Of a stretch of DNA of 64,000 nt, positions 41,784 to 51,676 are shown piece after piece; the first letter of the stretch is position 1; each line of letters opens with the position of its first letter. The notes beneath the pieces are model-generated. The model was given only the letters and a program-made list of their open reading frames with translations. It was not told where the DNA came from and ran no database searches. The stretch lies in NCBI GenBank assembly GCA_036435485.1, contig CM071596.1, positions 58,949,001 to 59,013,000 on the forward strand, read 5' to 3'. Origin of the DNA: Saposhnikovia divaricata. Lineage: Eukaryota; Streptophyta; Magnoliopsida; Apiales; Apiaceae. A program made the translations under genes and the position numbers.

Positions 41784-44700
41784 ATGGCGCCCATTGTTAA
41801 GATGATGTCCTCCACTGGGTTTACCTATGAGAAGAACAATTTCGCGGCCTTTGTTGACACAGTGAATGCTCCAGAAGCTTACCACACTTTGATGAGTTTC
41901 GTGAAGAAATGCAAACTGTCATATGCTATGACTGCCACCACTCCCTTAATCCACGAGGTAATTGAAGAAATGTGGACATCTGCTGAGTACAATGGTACAG
42001 ACGGTACAATTGCTTTTTCTTTAAAGGGTAAAAACTATGTAGTTAATTCTGATGTAATAACTGCTTGTTTAAAATTGCCTGAGAATAACTGTCTGAAAGT
42101 ACCCACTGATGCTGAAATTGTTGCCATGCTTAATTCTATTAATTATGCCCTTAGTACTGAAAACTTAGGGAAAATTGTTAGGAAAGGAATGGTTAAAGAA
42201 TGGAGCTATTTCTATGATGCCTTCATTAAAACTTTTTCAGGAAAAATTAGTAATTTTGATGCTGTTACCCAGTCCATGCTAACTATGATGTGTATGCTCT
42301 TAAATGATAAATTCTATAATTTTGGCACATTAGTTATGTATGAGATAGCTGCAAAGTTGGGTAAAAAGGAAACTAGGAGCAAGAATATCTACTTTGCTAG
42401 ATTTTTAATGCTCTTAGCACTGCATGTATCTGAGAATAAGCTATCCATTGCTAACCCGGATAGCAAGTTCCAATGTTTTGTTCAGGAGAAGAGAGTCTTA
42501 AGTGACCTAATTCGAATGAACCTCAATGCAGGAGTACAATTGGTATATCTACCAATTGTTCAGGTAACTATTTCTAACTCTGAAACCCCTTTCTCCAACC
42601 CCCAAATTTCTTTGCCTTCTAGTGTCACAATGGAGTCTGTAGTTGTGACCAAACAGGCTCCTACCAAAGTGACCAAATCCAGAGTTCCAAAACCACATTC
42701 TAAAAAGCAAACCTCAAGTGTCTCTCAAAAGACACCTGTTGTAAAATCTACCAAAACTCTTGAGGGGAGTGTGAAGGTGAGTGGTGAGGGACAGGGTGAA
42801 CATCAAAGAAGCCCTAAGGATAAGGAAGGAGAGATGAGTGCAACCACCATTTCAGTCTCTCAAAAGACTGCTAATGTAACTACAAGCCAAATTCTAGTTA
42901 CTCTCTCTCAACAGAGTGTGACTACTGAATCAAGTTCCCCACAAGAAACACTGCACAAGAGGGTTAGAGACACAGATAGCCCACTCTCAAAAACCTATGG
43001 AAGAAGAGTGAAATCTAAAACCACAGGGGAATCACAGGGTGCACACACAGTACAGGAAACTGTACCTTCTCAAACTCAGTTTGATGTGGCTTCAATAAAT
43101 GTGGAGTCACAGCCCCTTGATCTTAACCTTCAAATCGACACACATTACAATCCACCATCACCAACTCCATCTCTTGATGTGGATATGATATCTACATCAA
43201 TTCCTGATTCTCCATCTTTAAGATTCTTGGAGAAGCCCCACTCTGCAATTGGTGGTCATCATCTTTTAGATGATTTGTTGGACCATCAATCTTCCCTTCC
43301 AGAATTCTCAACACAGACTGTGGCCTCGAACTTAAAATCAATCTCCACAGATTCAGTGTTGGTTTTCTCTTCAACGGCTAAAATTATTCCTTCCTCAACG
43401 GATATTCTTCATCCGTTGACAAGTGTTTCTCCATCAACGGATGTGCTCACATCAAGCCATCCGTTGACAGCTATAACTACTCTATCAACGGATATCCCTT
43501 ATCCGTTGATAACTCACTCTACCACTGCTATATCTGACATTCCTGTGTCAAGTGTGGAGGAGTTCTCAGTAGTTGAAACACTTCTAGGATTGAGGGAAGG
43601 GAGTGAGAGGCTGCCTTCAGAGCAGGAAAAAGGAGAACTAAATAATGAGAGGCTGGCCATTTCTTCCGGTCAGGCAAAAGGAGAGACTGAGAGTTCCACC
43701 TTAGTAGGTGAAGGTGAGGGTGTGAGAGGTGTGAGCCAAGGGGAGCCCTTGATGCAAGAAAAGAGAGATGAGAGGAGAGAAGGGACTACAGGAGAAATAA
43801 GGATGGAAGAAGCAGCCATTGCTAGTGAGTCAATGGAGGTTGAGGATGCAGCCAAGGAAATGGAATTTCAAAGAGAATATCAGTCCATGATTGACTCCAT
43901 TTCTTTGGATGCTGAAACCTTTACTCACCCTGTTCCTGCCTATCAAATTCTGGCACAACAGGGCAATGTGGAAGCAGAGGAGGCAATGCACCTAGTGCAC
44001 ACCTCACAGTCTCTACTTAGAGCTAAGGAATCTTTAGAAGCTCTGCCAACCACTGCTGAGAGTGAAGAATTTGAAGATTCTGAAGATGAAGACAGCCAGA
44101 GCCCTGAAGATGAAGGTGATAGCAGTATTCATGATTGGAAATTTGCTAACAACTACACCTATCATCAACTTGATGTGGAAATCATAAGGCACTATAAATG
44201 TGCCCTGGCTGAGCACCATGAAGCAGATCCACAGAGAAAGGTTGTTCTTCAACAGGCAATTGACTCCCTTAAGTTACAAAAGATGCAAATGGTGATTCAG
44301 AGATCCAACTTAGAGGAGGTCAAACAAGACATCAAGGATGTGAAGATCTCTGTGGATTCCAAGTTAGAGCAACTAGCTCCTACAGCCACTCAGAGGGTGT
44401 TGCAACAAAGGTTCATCAAAGAAGACAACCTGGCTAAGTCTGTGCAACTACTCAACTCAAGAGTGGAAAAGATGGAATCCCAGATGGAGCACTTTCTTCA
44501 CCATCAGAAACTGCAAACCCAACTGCTAGAAAAGTTAGTTGCAGCCCCAACTTCTAGTCAAACCCTTGATGCTAACAAAAAGGGGGAGAAAGTGGAAGAG
44601 GCTGTGGCAACTACAAGTCAAATCTTAAATTCTGAAAGAAGGGAAACAGCAAGTGAGGGGGAGCAGCAGCCTACCATAGTGGTCAATCCACACGACTTCA

Positions 44701-46307
44701 TTGTCGAAGCTTCCCCCAGCAAATCCAAACCTCTACAAGTAGCTCTATCTAAAGAGTTTGATTTCTCAAACTTGACAGAAGAGGAAAAGCTAGCCAAGAT
44801 TGAAGCCCTGCAAAGGAAGAAAGAGGAGAACAATGAAAGAATAATGAGGACAGAAAGATTGATCAATGCATCTATTGTATCAAATCTGTTCTCTAGCCAA
44901 ACCTCAGCTCCAACAATATCTACCACAATTCTGAAGGTGCTCACTCCAGCAATTGTGGCTCCTACATTCTATTATGCTGAGCCTTCTCATGTTAAAGAAT
45001 TTGAACCCTACATCAAAGCAAGACCCTACTCACCACCAAAAGCAAATGGGAAGAACAAGTTACAACTGGACTTTCCATTTCCCAAGGATGATGAAGAGAA
45101 GCTGATGGGTAAGCAAATCAAGGAATTCAAGGAGAAGACTAACAGTTGTGTAAGAGAATGGATGGCTGTAATCATAAGGAATGGAAAAGTTCTACACATA
45201 TCCAACAGCCATCCTAGATTTGTTGAAGCCAAGAGAGAAGAGACTTCAAGGCTGCTAAGAGAATCTCAACCAAGCACTGAATTGCAAAATGAAAACTCAG
45301 ATGAGAAGCAAGCCAGGCTGGCTCAAGAGTTAATGGATGAGGTAGAGGATGAAATGAGGGAACCTGACGAAGTCCCCAAATCCAAAAGGAAAGGGAAATC
45401 AGTCCCCAAATCCAAATCTAAGAGAATGAAATCAAAGGCAAGGAGGCCTGTCTCTCCAGAAATTGAAAACAAGGAGACAGTTGGCTCATCACAACCTACT
45501 TCTGTAAAAGTATTCAACCCAGCTGTGAATTTCCATGGTGATCCTATAGTACCTAAAGAGGAACCAATGAATCTTGACTCCATTGAGGTTCCTTCATTCT
45601 TGCTGAAGCCTCAACAGAAGCCTATACAGAAGAAAAGGATACCAAGGAAGCAACCTTCAAAGGAACCAATTCAAGTTGCTAGGGTACCTGCTATTGTCAG
45701 GCAGCCAATCTTGGAAAACAAGGATGATTTTATCTATCAGGCAGATATTGAAGAATACTCTGGCATGAATATTTATCTGGATGAATTGTCAGAAGTAAGA
45801 GGAATTGACAAGTATAAACATTTTCCTGAGAGATTGGTCTTTGTATACAAGGGAGGAAAGGAAAGGACATGGCCACTACAGAGGGTTCTTGGAGAAAATT
45901 ATCTGACCTTAACCAAAGTGTTCTCTGCAATCAAGAGATACACAGGGTTCTCCAAGATAGCAAAAGGGGAGATACTGGACAGAATAGAACAGATAAGGAG
46001 GGAATGGAACTCACCATCAAGTCTACCAAGGAAGATGAAGATCCCATACAATGGACAGAAAATCCACCTTCAACCCTTCTGGATGATGGAGTTCAGGGAT
46101 GAAGATGGTAACAGGAGATTCTTCAGGTTAGAAGATCAGCTATCAAAGGCTAGTTCTCAATACCTAAGATGGTTACAACAAAAGCTAAATCCAAAGGTTG
46201 ATGAAGAAGATGCCTTCTATAGGCAACTCCAAATTCAGATTGAGTCCAACTCTGCCAAAGAAGGAAAATCAAGGGTGATGCCAACAAGAGAAAAGAAACA
46301 GTCTTAA
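41784..46307 (+). CDS. Sirevirus ORF3, element 2 (1,507 aa, intact)
   Basis: One open frame from ATG 41784, nearly colinear with ORF3 of element 1 and differing by scattered substitutions and a few short in-frame indels. The layout is the same: N-terminal compact domain of ~250 residues, Ser/Thr/Pro-rich middle with motif-encoded STD/HPL repeats (DNA 43370-43510), acidic stretch, coiled-coil-like region, lysine-rich tail and C-terminal domain. No signal peptide or membrane segment is seen. The frame is kept open although gag and pol of this copy are destroyed. Function is unknown. Confidence 0.8.
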   Translation: MAPIVKMMSSTGFTYEKNNFAAFVDTVNAPEAYHTLMSFVKKCKLSYAMTATTPLIHEVIEEMWTSAEYNGTDGTIAFSLKGKNYVVNSDVITACLKLPENNCLKVPTDAEIVAMLNSINYALSTENLGKIVRKGMVKEWSYFYDAFIKTFSGKISNFDAVTQSMLTMMCMLLNDKFYNFGTLVMYEIAAKLGKKETRSKNIYFARFLMLLALHVSENKLSIANPDSKFQCFVQEKRVLSDLIRMNLNAGVQLVYLPIVQVTISNSETPFSNPQISLPSSVTMESVVVTKQAPTKVTKSRVPKPHSKKQTSSVSQKTPVVKSTKTLEGSVKVSGEGQGEHQRSPKDKEGEMSATTISVSQKTANVTTSQILVTLSQQSVTTESSSPQETLHKRVRDTDSPLSKTYGRRVKSKTTGESQGAHTVQETVPSQTQFDVASINVESQPLDLNLQIDTHYNPPSPTPSLDVDMISTSIPDSPSLRFLEKPHSAIGGHHLLDDLLDHQSSLPEFSTQTVASNLKSISTDSVLVFSSTAKIIPSSTDILHPLTSVSPSTDVLTSSHPLTAITTLSTDIPYPLITHSTTAISDIPVSSVEEFSVVETLLGLREGSERLPSEQEKGELNNERLAISSGQAKGETESSTLVGEGEGVRGVSQGEPLMQEKRDERREGTTGEIRMEEAAIASESMEVEDAAKEMEFQREYQSMIDSISLDAETFTHPVPAYQILAQQGNVEAEEAMHLVHTSQSLLRAKESLEALPTTAESEEFEDSEDEDSQSPEDEGDSSIHDWKFANNYTYHQLDVEIIRHYKCALAEHHEADPQRKVVLQQAIDSLKLQKMQMVIQRSNLEEVKQDIKDVKISVDSKLEQLAPTATQRVLQQRFIKEDNLAKSVQLLNSRVEKMESQMEHFLHHQKLQTQLLEKLVAAPTSSQTLDANKKGEKVEEAVATTSQILNSERRETASEGEQQPTIVVNPHDFIVEASPSKSKPLQVALSKEFDFSNLTEEEKLAKIEALQRKKEENNERIMRTERLINASIVSNLFSSQTSAPTISTTILKVLTPAIVAPTFYYAEPSHVKEFEPYIKARPYSPPKANGKNKLQLDFPFPKDDEEKLMGKQIKEFKEKTNSCVREWMAVIIRNGKVLHISNSHPRFVEAKREETSRLLRESQPSTELQNENSDEKQARLAQELMDEVEDEMREPDEVPKSKRKGKSVPKSKSKRMKSKARRPVSPEIENKETVGSSQPTSVKVFNPAVNFHGDPIVPKEEPMNLDSIEVPSFLLKPQQKPIQKKRIPRKQPSKEPIQVARVPAIVRQPILENKDDFIYQADIEEYSGMNIYLDELSEVRGIDKYKHFPERLVFVYKGGKERTWPLQRVLGENYLTLTKVFSAIKRYTGFSKIAKGEILDRIEQIRREWNSPSSLPRKMKIPYNGQKIHLQPFWMMEFRDEDGNRRFFRLEDQLSKASSQYLRWLQQKLNPKVDEEDAFYRQLQIQIESNSAKEGKSRVMPTREKKQS

Positions 46308-46455
46308 TCTGCTCAGTCTAGAAGAGCACTTCTCTGTAAATTTCTCAAACTTTCAGTTTTTAATTTTTGTAGCGTAATACAATTATTGCATTGTTCTATA
46401 TATATATTTAGGAATGTTTTGTTATCATCAAGGTCCTGAATTTATGCTTTATTGC

Positions 46456-46504
46456 CATCAAGTATAAATTGGGGGAGATTGTTAGGAATATGTTGTACTT
46501 GATG
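46456..46504 (+). other. Purine tract and LTR-junction hairpin, element 2
   Basis: CATCAAGTA (46456-46464) pairs with TACTTGATG (46496-46504). The 31-nt loop holds the purine tract GGGGGAGA (46471-46478) and the first bases of the 3' LTR (46480). Same geometry as element 1. Confidence 0.6.
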
Positions 46505-47516
46505 ATAACTTCACAATCAATCAAATTGTATAAGCTTTTGTAGCTGTCAACGGATGAGGATTTATAACTCTATCCATTGACAGGTAGCTCATCAACGGAT
46601 GAGGTTTTGTAGCATACTGCAAGTATCTCTATGTTATCAGTTGATAGTGTTTTTATCCACAGTCATGTTGACCATCAACGGATAGGCAGAATAGGGTAGC
46701 CAATTGTAAATAAGCTATGCTATGTAATTCTGTCTAAGTGAAAGTGTATCAACAGATGAAGACAAAACTCTATCAACGGATACAACTCAAATCCACTCTA
46801 TCAACGAATACAGCTCAAGTCTCAATATCAACGGATACAGCTCAATACATCATCAACGGATGTCAGTGTACAATATCAACGGATGTCAGTGTACAATATC
46901 AACGGATAATCATTGACACTGTCTTCTATGATTAGCTGGGGATTAGCAGTTGATAAGGACATGTTTGACTGACGGATCACATGGGTTGATAGTAGATACA
47001 AAAAGCAGTATGGCATCCATACTTTGGAAACACAGAAGAAAGAAGCATTCTATTTACACTATGAATACAAGAAAGGTGCAGGAGACATGTCTGAACACAA
47101 GGACAACCTTTCGGCTACATGTGTATTTGGAGTGTAGTAGCAAGTCAACTAGAATTAGATTAATATTATCTTATTCCAGTAGTACTTGTAAAACTTGGGA
47201 TTTATAACCAAGTGTAGCAACTCTTTGTAGGTTAAGAAAACACATACGTTTTGCTTAGGGTTTCTATTGAATATTCTTAGAGAGCAAAGAGTTGTAAAAC
47301 AGAAGCTGTGTACTTTTGTATCACAGAGTTTTCTTCGAATAAAAGCTTCAGGTGGTGCATTTAACCACCTGATTTTTTATGTGTTTGTGCATTAATCTTT
47401 CTACAGCAATTATCTAAGTATAGATTTCTGGAGTTCTTATCAGAAATTTATAAATATCAAGAATTGTATTCAACCCCCCTTCTACAATTATACAAGTGTG
47501 TAATCTGGGAATAACA
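46480..47516 (+). repeat. Element 2 3' LTR (1,037 bp)
   Basis: Same ends and length as the 5' LTR. Two of the ten CAACGGAT-type motifs are mutated here (CCATTG near 46573, CAACGAAT near 46804). Followed by the ATCAC duplication at 47517-47521. Confidence 0.93.
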
Positions 47517-47542
47517 ATCACACTCTCACCCTATTTTACCCC

Positions 47543-50500
47543 TTAGCACCAAGCAAAAAGCATATTATTTCTGAGTAGACCTTGTTTTGCTAGATTGTCA
47601 GCCTCTTGATTCAACACTCTATCCACCTTCTTGAACATTAACCTCGAGTTAACTAGGAATTTCTCAACATCCCTGTCAAAATGATGGTCTAAACTTACTC
47701 TAGATTTCTGAATTCTTTTAATCAATTCTACCGAATCAGAGTATATTATACTACTGCAATTGCTCCATTTGCTAGATGCTAATTTTCTGATAACAAACAA
47801 AAAGGCTTCACATTCACATAGGAAAGCTGTATTAGCTATCACTGGACCAGAAAAGATCAAGACTAAATTCCCCTCAGAATCCTTGACATATCCTCCTATA
47901 CCTGCTCGAATCACTGAATTATTTTCCATCTTCCAAGCTCCATCTATGAAACCAGTTAATGTTACCTGCTTACTCATCAAAAGCTCTTTTTTCAGAAGAC
48001 TAGTTTTAAGAACTAGCCCTGATGGATTTGAGTTCCACATATGAGACTTATCAATCAGATTGACTGCTTGACACCACATTTGAGATCTATACACTATCAG
48101 AAACAGCAACTCCGACCTTTTTGTTTTCAAACCCTTAAAAACAGCCTGATTTCTACATAGCCAAATTGTCCATAATGTTGCAGCCCGAGTTATTTGCCAT
48201 GCAGATCTAACACTTGGATTGTTGGAAAACAGATCAGAGAAAACATCAAAACATTCTTGTTTCCTAATACTCCACCAGTCTGAAACAAAATCCCAGGCCC
48301 ACCTTGCTAATTCACATTTCCAGAAAATGTGAGACTGAGTTTCTTCTTCATTATTACACCATTTGCAGATTCTTGAAATATGAGAGCAAGTACTAATTCT
48401 GGATGATAAGAAACCACAAGTTGGTAGAATATTGTGAAAATAATTCCAGAGAAAAATACTAACCTTTGGTGGGATTTTGAATTTCCACATAGACCTCCAA
48501 CCAACCTCAGATTCTACTATATCCTTATCCATTAAAGCATAACTCCTAGCTGATGAAAACTCCTCATTCACTGGAGCCCAAATCAACCTATCTATCCCAA
48601 CCTTAAGCTGTACATGATGAAGGATATTCATTAGCTTTTCTACCAGTTCCATCTCCCAGGCTCTAAGGGTTCTACTCCAAAAAACCTTCCCCTTTATAGG
48701 ATAACATTCCACCAAATCCTTGAAAAGTCTAACATTGACATGTTTAAGATTTGAAATGTTGTATAATTTTGGAAAGAGATCCATTAGTGGTCCTCTCGTA
48801 TACCAGTTATCTTCCCAGAAAAGTGTTGTTTCTCCATCCTTAATTTTCCACAAGAACTTGTTCCTATCTAGTTCTCTTTTCAAACTTGAATTACCTGCAA
48901 CCTCCACTATACCTTGAATGCATTCTGAGACTTTATTTGTTTTGAGAATCTTATCCATTGTGTCTCCTTTTGAACAATCGTACTTTGCTCTTACCCATTT
49001 GTTCCAAAGATTATCTCTCTCCTTATGCCACTTCCAATGCCATTTTCCTAATAAAGTAGAATTTTTCGTACTAATATTTGAAAGTCCAAGACCTCCCAAT
49101 CTTTTTGGCTGAGTAATCTTTTTCCACCTGAGATAATGCATTTTTTTATTTCCCTCCGAGTGACCCCAAAAGAAATTTCTTCTAATCTTTTCAATCTCTG
49201 CACAAACTCCCTTAGGAACCTTGAAGATGTTAAACCAATAGACTGGTAAACTGTCTAGTGTGGATTTTAGCAAAACAAGTCTACCAGCCTTGTTTAGGGA
49301 AGAACATCTCCAATTTGCTAGTTTACTTTCAAACTTCTTGATGAGAGTGTTCCAAAAAAAATTTCTCCTTATTGAAGTACCTAATGGAGCTCCAAGATAT
49401 ATGAGAGGCCAGACACCTACCTTGCATCCCAACAGTTTAGCTCCTGAATCCACTAGATCTCTGTTTTTTCCACAAGTAAACAAACTACTTTTTGAGAAGT
49501 TAATCTTCAGTCCAGTAAGCAGCTGGAAACACTGGAGAACACGCTTGATGACCTTTAAATATTCTAAAGAACCTTCTAAGAAAATCAAGGTATCATCTGC
49601 GAACTGGAGGTGAGTCAACTGAACAGAATCTTCTTTCAAAGAAAATCCCCTAACCATTCCTGTTGATCTTGATTTGCCAATTAAAAGGTTTAACACTTCA
49701 GCCACAATATTGTACAAAAGAGGTGAAAGAGGGTCACCTTGTCTGAGGCCCCTTTTGGGAGAGAATTCTTTAGAAGGTGATCCATTAACAAGAACAGAGA
49801 TTTTCATCGAATCAAGATAAGCTCTGATCCAGGAAATCCATCTACTTCCAAAACCCATTGCTTCTAGCAGTTGAAAGAGAAAGTTCCAATTGACCGAATC
49901 AAAAGCTTTTTCAAAATCAAGCTTCAGTATCAGATCATTACTATTAGACTTCTTCATTGAGTGTATTGCTTCGTTTGCTATTAGTATGCTTTCCGAAGCT
50001 TGTCTTCCTTTTATGAATGCAAACTGATTCATGCCTACAATCTTTCCTATGACCTCACTCAACCTGTGAGCTAAAACCTTCGTAAATAATTTAGCAGTAC
50101 TATTTATAAGGCTAATAGGTCTAAAATCCGATAATAGTTCTGGATTAGGCTTTTTGGGAATGAGAGTTATAAAAGAAGAGTTGAAGCCTGCAGGGAAAGA
50201 AAGTGACTCAACAAAGCCATTGAAACTGTTAAAAATTCCTTCTTTTAGCTGATTCCACATAGACTTGATGCAACCCATATTGAAACCGTCTGGTCCTGGA
50301 GCTTTGTCATTTGCAGAACTTTCAAGTGCAACTTCGATCTCTTCAATTGAAAAATCCCTTTCCAACCATATTTTCTCAGATTCTGAGATTTTATTTGTTA
50401 CCAAATTACCAATTCTCAGAAAGCACTGAGCATCTTTCACACCAAACAAGCTTTTGAAATGATGAAAAAAAACATTCTTGAGAAGTTGTGGATCAGAGAT

Positions 50501-51631
50501 CCAATTTGAACCACTAAAGATTTTAAATATTGTGTTCCTTCTCTTTCTTCTCTGAATGACCTGGTGAAAGTATTTCGAATTACGATCACCTTGCATCTGC
50601 CATACTAGCCTGGATTCCTGCCTGAGCATATCATCTCTTACATCATAAAGATGTTCTAATTCTTTCCTTTTAGCAATTTCATCCATAGAAAGAACACCAC
50701 CCTGGCCATCATTGTCTAAAGATTCTTCAAGAATTTTAATATTCCTAGAAGTGCGATCCTTAAAGTTAACTGCCCAACCCTTAATGATCCCTTTAATCTC
50801 TCTAAGCACTGACTGAAAATTCTTGTGTTCCAAGGAATTTTGTGACCAATAGGTTTTTAAAAGATCCATCAGAGAATCCTCTTTCAACCAGCAATTGTAG
50901 ATTTTCATAGGTCTAGGGCCCCAATTAAGAGAAACTCTTTTAAAAATCAACCTTTTGTGATCTGATTTTTTCCTGTGTAAAGCTGTAACTTCCCAATCAC
51001 CTTCACTACACCATTCTGAGTTAGCTAAAACTCTGTCCAATCTGCTCTTTTTACCTTGAGGGCCAATCCATGTAAACTTTGTATTCGAAGGATCAAAATC
51101 ATGTAGATTTTGATTTGAGATAAAATTATTGAAATCATTAGAATCTTTTCTCCTGTAGATACAATTTGCAACCTCATTCTTCCACCTTACACAATTAAAA
51201 TCTCCAACCAAACACAGAGGTTCATTGACAACTAATGACATGATCATACTTAGAACTCCCCACAATGCTAGTTTCCTCTGGGGATTTTGAGGTGCATAAA
51301 CATTTATCACATTAAATCTTACCTTTGAGATGAGGCACTCCAACTGAGCCCATTGCCAGCCCCCATCCTGAGCTATCCCTGAACCCTTAAAAGATTCTTT
51401 TTCCCAGGATAGCACCATACCCCCTGAGTGACCCTTAGAATCTTGAATGAGCCAGCCATGTGATTCAGATTCCCAAATTGCATTCTGCAAACTTTCATTC
51501 CATGAATCACATAGAGTTTCTTGTAAACAGATGAAATTAATCTTGTTTTCACTAATGGATTCCCTTATAAATCTGCATACACCCCTACTACCTATACCTC
51601 TTATATTCCAAGAAAGCAACTTAAAATCCAT
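47543..51631 (-). CDS. LINE ORF2: endonuclease-reverse transcriptase, intact (1,362 aa)
   Basis: I start it at ATG 51631 (MDFKLLSWNIRG). Domains in order: apurinic-type endonuclease of the exonuclease-endonuclease-phosphatase fold (LLSWNIRGIG, CLQETLCDS, VGDFNCVRW, DHKRLIF); reverse transcriptase (DKAPGPDGFN, FRPISLI, KLDFEKAFDSVNW, GLRQGDPLSPLLY and catalytic FADDTLIF); a zinc-binding RT-associated segment (CKWCNNEEETQSHIFWKC); and RNase H at the end (FIDGAWK, SDSVELIK, NQEADNLAK). It nicks target DNA and primes reverse transcription of the LINE RNA. The frame is fully open, which suggests a fairly recent insertion. It starts 45 nt after the end of ORF1. Confidence 0.93.
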   Translation of the reverse strand: MDFKLLSWNIRGIGSRGVCRFIRESISENKINFICLQETLCDSWNESLQNAIWESESHGWLIQDSKGHSGGMVLSWEKESFKGSGIAQDGGWQWAQLECLISKVRFNVINVYAPQNPQRKLALWGVLSMIMSLVVNEPLCLVGDFNCVRWKNEVANCIYRRKDSNDFNNFISNQNLHDFDPSNTKFTWIGPQGKKSRLDRVLANSEWCSEGDWEVTALHRKKSDHKRLIFKRVSLNWGPRPMKIYNCWLKEDSLMDLLKTYWSQNSLEHKNFQSVLREIKGIIKGWAVNFKDRTSRNIKILEESLDNDGQGGVLSMDEIAKRKELEHLYDVRDDMLRQESRLVWQMQGDRNSKYFHQVIQRRKRRNTIFKIFSGSNWISDPQLLKNVFFHHFKSLFGVKDAQCFLRIGNLVTNKISESEKIWLERDFSIEEIEVALESSANDKAPGPDGFNMGCIKSMWNQLKEGIFNSFNGFVESLSFPAGFNSSFITLIPKKPNPELLSDFRPISLINSTAKLFTKVLAHRLSEVIGKIVGMNQFAFIKGRQASESILIANEAIHSMKKSNSNDLILKLDFEKAFDSVNWNFLFQLLEAMGFGSRWISWIRAYLDSMKISVLVNGSPSKEFSPKRGLRQGDPLSPLLYNIVAEVLNLLIGKSRSTGMVRGFSLKEDSVQLTHLQFADDTLIFLEGSLEYLKVIKRVLQCFQLLTGLKINFSKSSLFTCGKNRDLVDSGAKLLGCKVGVWPLIYLGAPLGTSIRRNFFWNTLIKKFESKLANWRCSSLNKAGRLVLLKSTLDSLPVYWFNIFKVPKGVCAEIEKIRRNFFWGHSEGNKKMHYLRWKKITQPKRLGGLGLSNISTKNSTLLGKWHWKWHKERDNLWNKWVRAKYDCSKGDTMDKILKTNKVSECIQGIVEVAGNSSLKRELDRNKFLWKIKDGETTLFWEDNWYTRGPLMDLFPKLYNISNLKHVNVRLFKDLVECYPIKGKVFWSRTLRAWEMELVEKLMNILHHVQLKVGIDRLIWAPVNEEFSSARSYALMDKDIVESEVGWRSMWKFKIPPKVSIFLWNYFHNILPTCGFLSSRISTCSHISRICKWCNNEEETQSHIFWKCELARWAWDFVSDWWSIRKQECFDVFSDLFSNNPSVRSAWQITRAATLWTIWLCRNQAVFKGLKTKRSELLFLIVYRSQMWCQAVNLIDKSHMWNSNPSGLVLKTSLLKKELLMSKQVTLTGFIDGAWKMENNSVIRAGIGGYVKDSEGNLVLIFSGPVIANTAFLCECEAFLFVIRKLASSKWSNCSSIIYSDSVELIKRIQKSRVSLDHHFDRDVEKFLVNSRLMFKKVDRVLNQEADNLAKQGLLRNNMLFAWC

Positions 51632-51676
51632 AAGAATCAAAAACTATCTTCCAATAAAAGAACTCTAAGTAAGAGT

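Larger units (their letters stand above)
35003..47516 (+). mobile_element. Sirevirus-type copia retrotransposon, element 2 (12.5 kb, gag-pol defective)
   Basis: Same family as element 1, opposite orientation. Both LTRs are 1,037 bp and I count about 8 differences between them (about 0.8%). A perfect 5-bp target duplication ATCAC lies at 34998-35002 and 47517-47521. The Gag and Pol frames are broken by small indels, two stops and a 0.6-kb deletion, while ORF3 is fully open. It is inserted in the 3' region of the LINE. Confidence 0.95.
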
